The position numbers and the translations under genes are program-made. This document shows, in pieces, positions 18,770 to 26,223 of a DNA stretch of 64,000 bases. The DNA is from Candidatus Nitrospira neomarina (GTDB lineage Bacteria > Nitrospirota > Nitrospiria > Nitrospirales > UBA8639). A model generated the notes under the pieces. It saw only the letters and a program-made list of their open reading frames with translations, searched no databases and was not told the origin of the DNA. Each line of letters begins with the position of its first letter. Position 1 is the first letter of the stretch. The DNA is taken from NCBI RefSeq assembly GCF_032051675.1, contig NZ_CP116968.1, positions 186,001 to 250,000 on the forward strand, written 5' to 3'.

Positions 18770-19360
18770 GGGGCACCTCCTGTCATTTCCCGCGTAGGGA
18801 GTCGAGTCAATAGGATGCCGGATGCCGCGCTGTTGCACCAGTGAAACGCTCCTGAATATTTCTGAAATAAGACCAAACAATCCTGGAGTCAAGAGACCGA
18901 CGTTATAGAAATCCCGTTATCCGGAAACGTTCTTGATCCATTATCCGGCTTCAAGGATAATTGAACGAAGAGCGTATTCGGGGATTCCCGACATTGAATT
19001 TTTTAGGATTAACTTATGAAGATAGGCCGTTTGAATTCATCAAGACTGGGAACCCACGAAAAGAAAATTATTCATGGGGAATATATGAAATTCCCATAGA
19101 CGGATCTGCGATTAGGAGGACAGATAGAGTAACTTGACTTCATAAGAAAGCATGATTATTTAAACACTTAAAGCCATCATATAATGGGTAATTGGCTTTT
19201 TAATAATTAATACGCACGTAACCCCAAGAATGTAAAAGGGAACTTTGGAGGTCAAAAGTATATTTTGAAATAGGAGTCCATGTGGGGCTATTTGCGTTGA
19301 ATCGGCAGTGGGAAGAGGGTTGAGGGTTACGTTTGGGAAATTGAAAAGGTGTCTGACGAT
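18770..19360. other. 591-base intergenic region
   Basis: A divergent space between the 29-residue gene (minus) and the conserved gene at 19361 (plus). No gene is seen apart from a promoter-like sequence at 19134-19162. Confidence 0.45.
19134..19162 (+). promoter_or_regulatory. candidate promoter
   Basis: TTGACT and TATTTA are separated by 17 bases. The flanks (CTTGACTT and GATTATTTAAA) match the candidate promoter at 23067 almost exactly. The gene downstream starts about 200 bases later, so the leader would be long. Confidence 0.35.
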
Positions 19361-19825
19361 ATGGACAGCCTTTGGTCGCTATTTCAATGCTGCAGGAAAT
19401 ATAAATGCTGGCGCTGGATGAACCTTATTCCACAAGGGACAATTCTTGTGGCCACGCCTTTTATTTATGCGATGATCATCCCTTTGTTGGTTTTTGATTT
19501 CTGTGTGGAATTGTATCAGCGGGTGGTTTTCCCTTTACTCGGACTCCCGCTCCTATCACGTCGAGAGTATATCCGGCTTGACCGGCATCGTCTTCCCTAT
19601 CTGAATCCTATTCAGAAAGCCGGTTGTTTGTATTGTGGCTATGCCAATGGATTACTCCAATATGCCTCTCGAATTGCAGCCGAAACAGAAAAAGTGTTCT
19701 GTCCCATCCAACACCAGAGGGGCGGGAAATTTCATTCACCGTCTCATCACATCGATTTTGCTCCTTATGGAGATGCCAAAGAATTCCAAAAAAAATGGGA
19801 ATCTAACGGACATGCAATGCCTTGA
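19361..19825 (+). CDS. conserved membrane-associated protein with CxYCxY motif
   Basis: 154 residues from ATG 19361; a GTG at 19349 is the alternative. There is a hydrophobic segment at about 20-45 (ILVATPFIYAMIIPLLVFDF), then a conserved-looking core: FPLLGLPLLSRREYIRLDR, LPYLNPIQKAGCLYCGYANG and a later VFCPIQH. I recall uncharacterised proteins of this length with LNxxxKxxCxYCxYANG followed by WCPIKH in several Gram-negative groups, so this is likely a real family. The three cysteines plus His could bind a metal. The function is unknown. The LysR gene follows on the same strand by 255 bases. Confidence 0.72.
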   Translation: MDSLWSLFQCCRKYKCWRWMNLIPQGTILVATPFIYAMIIPLLVFDFCVELYQRVVFPLLGLPLLSRREYIRLDRHRLPYLNPIQKAGCLYCGYANGLLQYASRIAAETEKVFCPIQHQRGGKFHSPSHHIDFAPYGDAKEFQKKWESNGHAMP

Positions 19826-20080
19826 TCTCCAATTCGATGTGATTAACTGAGTCCGGTCAGGGGAAACACCTCCCTCACGTGACCTTTGGCTTGTGCTCCG
19901 GCGTCTTTGTATTTTCTCTACTCTCTCAGGAGGCTTTTGAGGAATTATTTGGACCAACACGAAATGGTTGGGAAAATTGGAGGGATATACGTCACGAGCT
20001 AGATGTGGCTACAAAAGCCTTGTTTTGGATAAGAGTCGTGAAATTGCCTGAACCATTCTTCAGTGAGAGATTCCTATCCG

Positions 20081-20992
20081 ATGGATTGGCTTAATTATCA
20101 CCACCTTCTGTATTTTTGGGAAGTGGCTCGAAAGGGAAGCATTAAAGAAGCCTGCGAAGAACTGCACGTCACGCAACCCACGATCAGTAGCCAACTGCAA
20201 GCATTAGAAGAGTCTCTGGGGCAACAACTTTTTATTCGACGGCCGCGTCGTCTTCTTCTCACGGAAGCCGGTCGTCTGGTTTTTCGCTATGCGGATGAAA
20301 TTTTCTCGCTGGGTCGTGAGATGACCCAGGCGCTGAGCGGACACCCGCCTGATCGTCCGATCCGGCTCATGGTGGGAGTGATAGACTCCCTGCCCAAAAT
20401 GGTCGTCTATGAACTTCTGGCGGCGGCTTTCAAGTCAGAAAGTCCGACTCAGATTGTTTGCGAAGAAGGAAAGCTTGAACGCCTCCTGGCGGATTTAGTC
20501 ATTCATGAACTTGATGTGGTTCTGGCCGATACCCCGATTCCTTCGACTCTTCGGGTTCAAGCCTATAATCATCTTCTTGGCGAATCCGGCGTATGTTTTT
20601 TTGCGACGTCAGAATTGGCCAAGGTTTATCGAAAGGGGTATCCGAAGTCCTTACATTCAGCACCTTTCTTATTACCCAAAGCCAATACCGTCCTTCGCCA
20701 GGATTTAGAAAATTGGTTTGCTCTTCATGATGTTCATCCGAAACTGGTGGGAGAGTTTGAAGATAGTGCCATGCAAAAGGCCTTTGGGCAGGCAGGAAAG
20801 GGGATTTTCCCCGGTTCCTCCATCATGAAGGCTGAAATTTGTCGCCAGTACCAGGTGGAGGTGGTGGGAGATGCGGGTCAGGTTAAGCAACGATTCTATG
20901 CGCACACAGTCGATCGCCGGATTAAACACCCGTCAGTGCTAGCGATTTCAGAATTGGCCAAACAAAGAACATTTGGATTGGCTGGAAAATAA
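20081..20992 (+). CDS. LysR-family regulator, NhaR type
   Basis: 303 residues from ATG 20081 (MDWLNYHHLLYFW, the typical NhaR start); a GTG at 20063 is less likely. The HTH domain covers about residues 4-63 with GSIKEACEELHVTQPTISSQ as recognition region, followed by a periplasmic-binding-protein-like effector domain containing RLMVGVIDSLPKMVV and LDVVLADTPIP. NhaR in E. coli activates the Na+/H+ antiporter gene nhaA in response to sodium and also pga genes. No nhaA lies in this window, so the target here is open. An almost perfect palindrome follows the stop codon. Confidence 0.88.
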   Translation: MDWLNYHHLLYFWEVARKGSIKEACEELHVTQPTISSQLQALEESLGQQLFIRRPRRLLLTEAGRLVFRYADEIFSLGREMTQALSGHPPDRPIRLMVGVIDSLPKMVVYELLAAAFKSESPTQIVCEEGKLERLLADLVIHELDVVLADTPIPSTLRVQAYNHLLGESGVCFFATSELAKVYRKGYPKSLHSAPFLLPKANTVLRQDLENWFALHDVHPKLVGEFEDSAMQKAFGQAGKGIFPGSSIMKAEICRQYQVEVVGDAGQVKQRFYAHTVDRRIKHPSVLAISELAKQRTFGLAGK

Positions 20993-21007
20993 GGGAATGA
21001 TGGGAAA

Positions 21008-21104
21008 GAGCCGGACCGGTCATGTGATAATTTACTTTTGTGGAGATGACGTTGTCCTTCTTGTCCCAAGAGAAATGCTCTGTTCATAACATGAGGTCCG
21101 GCTC
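21008..21104. repeat. long interrupted palindrome between convergent genes
   Basis: GAGCCGGACC at 21008-21017 is perfectly complementary to GGTCCGGCTC at 21095-21104. The symmetry extends outward into GGGA/TCCC and inward through TCATGT. It lies between the LysR stop (20992) and the stop of the convergent 43-residue gene (21119). It could be a bidirectional terminator-like hairpin or the remains of a small palindromic element. Confidence 0.55.
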
Positions 21105-21118
21105 CCTCCCTCATCCGA

Positions 21119-21250
21119 CTATGCCACTTTTTTTCTCGTATGGAGGGACCCGGGTTTATGTTCGGTATCCTCCTTGAAGGAAGCCCAAATTGCGGCACTC
21201 CACATCACAAACATGAGCGTCAGCATGGCGATGATTGCTTCTCCTAACAT
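21119..21250 (-). CDS. 43-residue single-pass membrane protein
   Basis: AAGGAGG lies six bases before ATG 21250. The product starts MLGEAIIAMLTLMFVMWSAA, a Met-rich hydrophobic helix, and ends in a hydrophilic basic tail (HKPGSLHTRKKVA), giving a likely N-out/C-in single-pass inner-membrane protein. It is not related in sequence to the other tiny membrane proteins here, but it shares their design and strong ribosome site. No family recognised. Confidence 0.62.
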   Translation of the reverse strand: MLGEAIIAMLTLMFVMWSAAIWASFKEDTEHKPGSLHTRKKVA

Positions 21251-21401
21251 GCTCATCCTCCTTTCGATTTCGTGATGAATCCCACTCCTCCGTTTTTGAA
21301 AAGGTACTCTCCAGTCATTCCAATCGATTTCTAATACTCATTGCAATGAAAGCCATTCTTACTCACAACCCATTCAGACAATCCACTTCATCACCGTTTA
21401 T

Positions 21402-21860
21402 TCATGATGGACTCTCACTGTGCGAGCGTAAGCGAGAAGTATCACGCGAAGTAGGGGTCGTGTCTTCTAAATCAGAGGGACTGCCTTGAGGCACCTGTTC
21501 CTGAGCCGCCAATCGTGAGGCTTCATCTCGATGCCAGGCCACTTGATCCTGAAGGGCACTAACCTTTTGTAAGGTTGTCCCGATAATTCTCTTGAGGCCA
21601 TCCCGGTGAAAACCCTTGGTATCCAAGTAGGGCTTCTTCTCGTACTTGGCGACTTTTTGATTCAACTCCCTCACTTTGGCCGCCAAGTCTGCGGCTTCTT
21701 GTTCGAGTTTTTGAGCCTGGGTCAGGTGAAACTCGGCCGTATTAGTTGGCCATTTTATGGAATCAGCCTGAAACGAAGACTTCGTCGTTCCAGCATACGT
21801 ATAGCCCACCGCTCCAACCGTGAAGATCAGTGCCGCGAATAACATTATGATGTGCTTCAT
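21402..21860 (-). CDS. secreted coiled-coil protein
   Basis: 152 residues from ATG 21860, preceded by GGAAGGAGG. The signal peptide runs through MLFAALIFTVGAVGYTYA, giving a periplasmic protein. The middle is a long helix with heptad-like spacing (AQKLEQEAADLAAKVRELNQ) and many Lys/Glu pairs, then KVSALQDQVAWHRDEASRLA. The C-terminal 25 residues are Ser/Thr-rich and disordered. The repeated A/E/L/H pattern resembles small periplasmic helical stress proteins, but no family can be named. It lies upstream of the 43-residue membrane gene on the same strand. Confidence 0.7.
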   Translation of the reverse strand: MKHIIMLFAALIFTVGAVGYTYAGTTKSSFQADSIKWPTNTAEFHLTQAQKLEQEAADLAAKVRELNQKVAKYEKKPYLDTKGFHRDGLKRIIGTTLQKVSALQDQVAWHRDEASRLAAQEQVPQGSPSDLEDTTPTSRDTSRLRSHSESPS

Positions 21861-22121
21861 CGTTTGACCTCCTTCCTTTGAGTTGAGGATCTGAATGCTC
21901 AATTTTCATTTCCCATGCCATGTCTTGCATCATCGGTTCGACTACTCTTTTATCATCCCTTCTACAAAATAAGATAAGCCCTAAAAGCATAGAGACAAAT
22001 TGAAAAAAATTATAAATAGAATCGAAAAAATCAATCCATGGTTCCCTATATTGGCCGTTTAAGTCCTACGGCAATGAACGAAAAAACTCCTTCTGGAATA
22101 ATTGAAAAAGGAGGCAATTAC

Positions 22122-22193
22122 ATGTCAGGTAAAACTGAACGATATGGAGTGGGGCCTATATCTGAGAGCGGATCATGCAATAATGCCCGTTGA
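22122..22193 (+). CDS. possible 23-residue peptide
   Basis: AAAGGAGG is followed 7 bases later by ATG 22122, an ideal ribosome site, and the frame runs 23 codons to TGA 22191. The product (starting MSGKTERYGVG) is polar with no recognised motif. It may be a truncated gene or a leader peptide. Called mainly on the ribosome site. Confidence 0.3.
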   Translation: MSGKTERYGVGPISESGSCNNAR

Positions 22194-22236
22194 TGCCGGA
22201 AGAATAATGATCAGGGGAAACTATGTTTGCCATATT

Positions 22237-22266
22237 CGGCAGTGGGCGTTGTCCTGCCCACTGCCG
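22237..22266 (-). terminator. strong hairpin downstream of hsp20
   Basis: An 11-bp perfect stem (CGGCAGTGGGC with its complement) surrounds an 8-base loop, 30 bases beyond the hsp20 stop codon. There is no T-run on either side, so it may stabilise the mRNA 3' end or act as a weak or factor-dependent terminator. Confidence 0.5.
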
Positions 22267-22295
22267 GGCCACAAACTGAACCAGGGTGGAAATCC

Positions 22296-22832
22296 TTACG
22301 TTATGGCAATTTTACGCACAGCCGGTTTTGCGCCTGGATCTTTGGCGATGGTGATGGTCAAGACGCCATTCTTAAATTTTGCTTCGACGTTATTTTCATC
22401 CGCATCCGTTGGTAGAGACAGCATCCGTTGAAAGGAACCGTACGAACGCTCGACTCGGTGATAGTGTTTATTCTTGTCTTCTTGCTCAGATCGCTTTTCG
22501 CCTTGAATCATCAGGGTGCCATCCGCGAGCGTCAGATGAATATCCTTCTCGGCAACGCCTGGCACTTCCAACGTAATGATGTACTCCTTTTCTCCTTCCC
22601 CGATATCCACCTGAGGTAAAATCAAACCACCACCTCGATTTCCGTTTTCTTTTCCTCCCGCCCATAGAGGGAATCCTTGGAAGACGTTGTCAAACAGTTG
22701 GTCGAGGTCGCGATGGAACCGAGCCAGAGGATGGTCGGTCGACCTGGATACGTTCTGGCTTCGTGCTGATTGAGATTGTTCTTCCTCTTTTTTGAACCAA
22801 TTCCAGGGGGTTAGAAGATTTTTGAGTTCCAT
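22296..22832 (-). CDS. small heat-shock protein Hsp20
   Basis: 178 residues with an alpha-crystallin domain at about 70-165: PQVDIGEGEKEYIITLEVPG at its start, LADGTLMIQGEK in the middle, and FKNGVLTITI near its end, with a conserved Gly-x-Leu (NGVLTI). The N-terminal arm (WNWFKKEEEQSQS and HRDLDQLFDNVFQGF) is typical of bacterial class B-like sHSPs. It holds unfolded proteins without ATP for DnaK-DnaJ. AAAGGAGG precedes ATG 22832, but the leader can pair with this site (see the separate element). Promoter-like boxes lie at 22960-22989. Confidence 0.94.
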   Translation of the reverse strand: MELKNLLTPWNWFKKEEEQSQSARSQNVSRSTDHPLARFHRDLDQLFDNVFQGFPLWAGGKENGNRGGGLILPQVDIGEGEKEYIITLEVPGVAEKDIHLTLADGTLMIQGEKRSEQEDKNKHYHRVERSYGSFQRMLSLPTDADENNVEAKFKNGVLTITIAKDPGAKPAVRKIAIT

Positions 22833-22842
22833 AATTCAGGTC

Positions 22843-22861
22843 CTCCTTTCGTCTAAAAGAA
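22843..22861 (-). promoter_or_regulatory. putative fourU-like RNA thermometer of hsp20
   Basis: In the mRNA the leader segment UUCUUUU pairs completely with AAAGGAG (seven pairs, two of them G-U) across a five-base loop AGACG, and so masks the ribosome site right before the hsp20 start. FourU thermometers, known from Salmonella agsA (also a small heat-shock gene), use the same U-rich strand against AGGA. Confidence 0.5.
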
Positions 22862-22959
22862 TTTCATTAAAGGTGTTTCTTTACTGCCATACCGGTTATA
22901 AGCTCATAATCAAATATTGAGACACGGGCATCTGTCATGTGTTCAGTACCACTAGCTTA

Positions 22960-22989
22960 TATATAGAGAGCTAATTCATCTTTCATCAA
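22960..22989 (-). promoter_or_regulatory. candidate hsp20 promoter
   Basis: On the minus strand TTGATG and TATATA are 18 bases apart, and an overlapping CTTGACTTT box lies just upstream. Transcription from here gives a leader of roughly 120 bases. Not a heat-shock sigma factor consensus. Confidence 0.35.
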
Positions 22990-23066
22990 AGTCAAGTTTT
23001 TGGGCGGGGGTAGGATATCAGGACCTCAAAGTCCAGTAGGGCATAGAGTGCACCATTTTATCTCTC

Positions 23067-23094
23067 TTGACTTTTTGGGACTTGAGATTATTTA
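23067..23094 (+). promoter_or_regulatory. candidate promoter of the 55-residue gene
   Basis: TTGACT and TATTTA with 16 bases between, followed by the 23149 start about 55 bases later. The box CTTGACTT and the GATTATTTAAA around the -10 recur at 19134. Confidence 0.45.
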
Positions 23095-23148
23095 AAAAGC
23101 GACCATAAGAAATGATTAAAAAGTTCCCATGAGAAGGAGGTGAATGTT

Positions 23149-23316
23149 ATGGGTGGTATTATTGAAGGCGTGCTTGCCATTATGGGACTAACGGCGGGTG
23201 TGATCGTAGCCCTCACAGCTTTGTTAGTTGGAGATGCTCCAAGCTCATCAGAGCTGAAAGGGGCTTACCGAAAATCCCGTACCATTCTCCCCAGTGATGA
23301 GCGGGTTGCTGCCTAA
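23149..23316 (+). CDS. 55-residue membrane protein
   Basis: GAAGGAGG precedes ATG 23149 by about 9 bases. Residues 1-28 form a Gly/Ala/Val-rich hydrophobic helix (AIMGLTAGVIVALTALLVG). The rest is polar and basic (SELKGAYRKSRTILPSDER), so a single-pass inner-membrane peptide with a cytosolic tail is likely. It has its own promoter candidate at 23067 and a strong terminator at 23329, so it is a monocistronic unit. The divergent hsp20 gene shares the upstream region, which hints at stress-linked control. Family not recognised. Confidence 0.7.
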   Translation: MGGIIEGVLAIMGLTAGVIVALTALLVGDAPSSSELKGAYRKSRTILPSDERVAA

Positions 23317-23328
23317 CGCAGATTTTCA

Positions 23329-23352
23329 GGCCCGCTTAATAGCGGGCCTTTA
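23329..23352 (+). terminator. rho-independent terminator
   Basis: A GGCCCGC stem with loop TTAATA and its exact complement GCGGGCC, followed by TTTATT. It ends the 55-residue membrane gene. Confidence 0.85.
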
Positions 23353-23416
23353 TTGATTTTCTTTCTTCCTCGTTCCTGTTCCTGCTTCGGCCAAGAGAGA
23401 AAGGAGGATGTCAATT

Positions 23417-23734
23417 ATGAAAAGATTTATCGTCGTTGCAACAGTTGTGATAAATATATTGTTGAGTGTGTCACTGGCATTCGGAAATCCCGGTCTACTT
23501 CCAAAGCATCCGGGCTATCCCATGGGTGATTTCAAAGATCCCGTTTTAGGCATGCCGACGGCGAATGACCCGGGACAGAGTCCACCATCACCTGAAGAGT
23601 CATTGAAACAAGCCGCGGCGTTTCATGATGCTCATGCCACCAACCCCATGAATGAGACTCGACCAAATATCGTGTATGACGTGCAGAAGACTGTCCCTAT
23701 GGGATCTGCTCACAATGATAAGAGTAAAAAGTGA
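23417..23734 (+). CDS. small secreted protein, function unknown
   Basis: 105 residues from ATG 23417, with AAGGAGG nine bases upstream (an ATG at 23408 sits too close to that site). A clean signal peptide (VVINILLSVSLAFG) is followed by a proline- and glycine-rich segment (KHPGYPMGDFKDPVLGMP), a helical piece with His residues (AAAFHDAHATNP) and a polar tail. It is expected in the periplasm or outside the cell. No domain recognised. It is closed by its own hairpin terminator at 23794. Confidence 0.68.
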   Translation: MKRFIVVATVVINILLSVSLAFGNPGLLPKHPGYPMGDFKDPVLGMPTANDPGQSPPSPEESLKQAAAFHDAHATNPMNETRPNIVYDVQKTVPMGSAHNDKSKK

Positions 23735-23793
23735 ATGACGGTATGACAAGTACCCATGTCACCATCAATCTGGAGTCAGGAACAGGGGTATTG

Positions 23794-23823
23794 AAAGAGG
23801 GGATCTTTTGATCCCCTCTTTTT
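23794..23823 (+). terminator. rho-independent terminator
   Basis: A GAGGGGATC stem with loop TTTT and the matching GATCCCCTC, followed by TTTTT. The A-rich 5' side means it could also act on the minus strand for the gene whose stop is at 23895. Confidence 0.85.
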
Positions 23824-23894
23824 ATGAGGAATGGTCAAAAGGAATGAGAAGCTGAAAGATTTCCGTTGGCGAGGGCATGCGGTACACCCACCGG

Positions 23895-24575
23895 CTAAGG
23901 GGTCAGAAAAGCCCGGCGAAGGGCCACCAGAAATTCATTAATGCGCGGTAAATCTCGTTCATTTCCGCAGCCAGCAATTAATTGCTCTGCCTGTGCGGTG
24001 AGTTCTTCCCCCCAATCCATCACGTCTCCTAATCGGTATTGTCCATTTTTGATGCGAGACAGCCGTTCTCCTGCCGATGTGTCCGTAATGCGGATGTGAA
24101 AGCTTCCTGATTTGAGCAATTCACCCAGATTGTAGAGAACCCGGATATAGGCGGCTGCATACTTTGCCGGACGTCCATCTTTCTTATCCAGCAATTTGGT
24201 GCGTTGATTGTTGGCATAGTTGGTAAAGGCCTCGAAGGCAATTCGGGGCGACCAAAGCGCCGGCAGCAGCATGCGCAGTTGTTCTCCCCATGCATCAGCT
24301 GTGATGACGGGGGCCACCAGCGTTTCAAGAATCAGGGGATGGCCTTGTGTCCCCAGCAGAAGAAATTGTCCGACCTCCCAAGCCGTTTCATCACCATCAC
24401 CTTTCGTCCACTGCGAGCCGGAATATTTAAATCCCAACTGAAACATCTCCTCCGTCGGAATGACATAGACACGACGGTAGTCCCGGTCGCTCTTGTCGGA
24501 TGCCAAGCCATGGGCATGAGAGCCCACGAGAACTTTGAGAAGAGTATGTGTACGGTCGTCGGTGTGAGGATTCAT
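23895..24575 (-). CDS. nucleotidyltransferase (MNT-like) domain protein
   Basis: 226 residues from ATG 24575; a longer TTG start at 24620 would overlap the neighbouring gene. The motif LVGSHAHGLASDKSDRDYRRV (GSxxxG followed by SDxDxR) is the signature of the polymerase-beta-like nucleotidyltransferase superfamily in the YcgL/COG3541-like group found in phages and bacteria. The two acidic residues of DKSDRDY would bind metal. A helical C-terminal half follows with KYAAAYIRVLYNLGELL. The substrate is unknown (possibly nucleotide transfer to a protein or RNA). It is 25 bases downstream of the MgtC-type gene and probably transcribed with it. Confidence 0.72.
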   Translation of the reverse strand: MNPHTDDRTHTLLKVLVGSHAHGLASDKSDRDYRRVYVIPTEEMFQLGFKYSGSQWTKGDGDETAWEVGQFLLLGTQGHPLILETLVAPVITADAWGEQLRMLLPALWSPRIAFEAFTNYANNQRTKLLDKKDGRPAKYAAAYIRVLYNLGELLKSGSFHIRITDTSAGERLSRIKNGQYRLGDVMDWGEELTAQAEQLIAGCGNERDLPRINEFLVALRRAFLTP

Positions 24576-24600
24576 GACCTTTCGTTTCGACTCTCTATCG

Positions 24601-25893
24601 TTAAGGGTGTGTGAACCCAAAGACGGTCAGGATCAGACCGCCGGTTATCAAAATGGCGATCATTCCAGGCGCCACATATTTCATGAGCGGTTTTCCCCCA
24701 AACCATCCTGCTAAAAGAATTTTCAGGATCGTATTGGTCATGGCTGCCAGGGTGATGGCCGTGGCGGCTGTCCAGGCCAGCAGTCCGTCCTGCTGTAACC
24801 GGACGATTGACAACATGATGGCATCGACGTCGGTGGTACCGGCTAAGAGGCTGGACGCATACAACCCTTGATCGCCCAGGTAGGTCTGGGCGGCTTTCGA
24901 GATGAACAAGACTCCGGCATACAATACACCAAATCCCAGGGCCGGACGTAATTCGAATGGATTGCGGTGGGAGACGTCCGGACCATCCGCGGGTGTACGT
25001 TGCGCTTTGCCATATAAGATGAAACTCATGACATACCCGCAGACGGCCATGCCCCCCAAAGGCGCGAGCAGCATCAGGAACAAATCCGGTTGAAGGAGGC
25101 TCACGATCACCAGCATCCTGGCAAACATAGTGCTGGATGCCCCGAGGATGGCCATCGCTCCAGGCAGGGCCAGTCGCGGATGGTCCCCCGCTTGTGTGGC
25201 CATGCTGATGGTGACGGCGGTGGATGAGACGAAGCCTCCCACGATGCCTGTCGTGGCAAGGCCTTTATTTGAGCCGATGATGCGAGTGCAGAGATATCCC
25301 AAAAAACTGATGCCCGCAATGAGCACGACCATGATGCCGGTATGAAAGGGGTTGAGGACATTCAGAGGACCGAATGTGCGGTTGGGGAGGAGAGGCAAGA
25401 CGACGAGGGCTAAAATGACAAATTTGGCGGTGGCATAGATATCATCATCGGACACTTGTTGCACCACATGATGCAGTCGTTCTTTTAACGACAACAAGGC
25501 CATGACGACTCCGGCGCTTCCGACGATGAGGAGATACCGATGGGGGGCGTCAAGCGGAAGGGCAGGGAGTAAGGCGAGAACACCCAGGAGAAAGGTGATC
25601 AAGGCTGCCAGTGGAGTAATGATTCCCGGTGGCTCCTTCCGACCCCATTCCTTTTCATACGCCACAGCCAGGAGCACGCCAAGAATCAGGAGAGCGGCAA
25701 TAATGGGCCATACGCCAAGGGTTTGGGAGATAAACGCCGACATGGCTCCGGCAAGGGCAATTAAGGGAAAGGTTCGTACGCCGCCGATGCCGGTTTTGCG
25801 CTCTACGCTCAGATCCTGCTGACGTTCCAAGCCAATCAAGGCCCCTGCGGCAAGGGCTATGAGAAAGCCGAGAAAAGATTCTTCAATAGTCAT
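24601..25893 (-). CDS. MgtC/SapB and DUF4010 membrane protein
   Basis: 430 residues from ATG 25893, with many hydrophobic helices (about 12). The N-terminal MgtC/SapB part starts with FLIALAAGALIGLERQQ and the glycine/arginine signature GIGGVRTFPLI. The C-terminal DUF4010 part contains VGGFVSSTAVTISMAT and SSLLAGTTDVDAIMLSI, which are typical of this two-domain family. MgtC proteins modulate ATP synthase and magnesium homeostasis in pathogens; environmental two-domain relatives are uncharacterised. A longer N-terminus up to 25968 is open but has no better ribosome site. Confidence 0.86.
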   Translation of the reverse strand: MTIEESFLGFLIALAAGALIGLERQQDLSVERKTGIGGVRTFPLIALAGAMSAFISQTLGVWPIIAALLILGVLLAVAYEKEWGRKEPPGIITPLAALITFLLGVLALLPALPLDAPHRYLLIVGSAGVVMALLSLKERLHHVVQQVSDDDIYATAKFVILALVVLPLLPNRTFGPLNVLNPFHTGIMVVLIAGISFLGYLCTRIIGSNKGLATTGIVGGFVSSTAVTISMATQAGDHPRLALPGAMAILGASSTMFARMLVIVSLLQPDLFLMLLAPLGGMAVCGYVMSFILYGKAQRTPADGPDVSHRNPFELRPALGFGVLYAGVLFISKAAQTYLGDQGLYASSLLAGTTDVDAIMLSIVRLQQDGLLAWTAATAITLAAMTNTILKILLAGWFGGKPLMKYVAPGMIAILITGGLILTVFGFTHP

Positions 25894-26223
25894 CACGTTC
25901 AGATCTTTTTGAAACAGAAAGTTCAAAGAAACAGAATGAGAACTCTCATCTATTTGCTGTTCATCCAATACTCACTCAATAGGATGTGAGAAGCAAGAAA
26001 CGGGCTCAAAAGAAAATGCCTCGGCGGCGATGAATGGTACCTGGGCGGGTGAATGGCCCGGTTTTGTTTTCAGAACTTTTCAAGGTATTCTGAGATCCGG
26101 TTCCTCCACAGACCTGAAGGTTCAAAGAAAGATGGAGGCACCCCACCATTCCTCGTGGTTTTTTATTGGCTCTGTGAAAGGTATCAAAGACTTTCCGGCA
26201 TGCTGAAGTCCAAGGTTCCCCAC
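25894..26223. other. 330-base divergent intergenic region
   Basis: The space between the DUF4010 gene (minus) and gamma-glutamyltransferase (plus). The frame of the latter is open back to 26053 but that extension has no signal-peptide character and no ribosome site. Confidence 0.4.

Larger units (their letters stand above)
22833..23148. other. divergent control region between hsp20 and the 55-residue gene
   Basis: About 316 bases with no gene. It carries the hsp20 leader hairpin, a minus-strand promoter candidate, a plus-strand promoter candidate and two CTTGACTTT boxes in opposite orientation. Confidence 0.6.
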
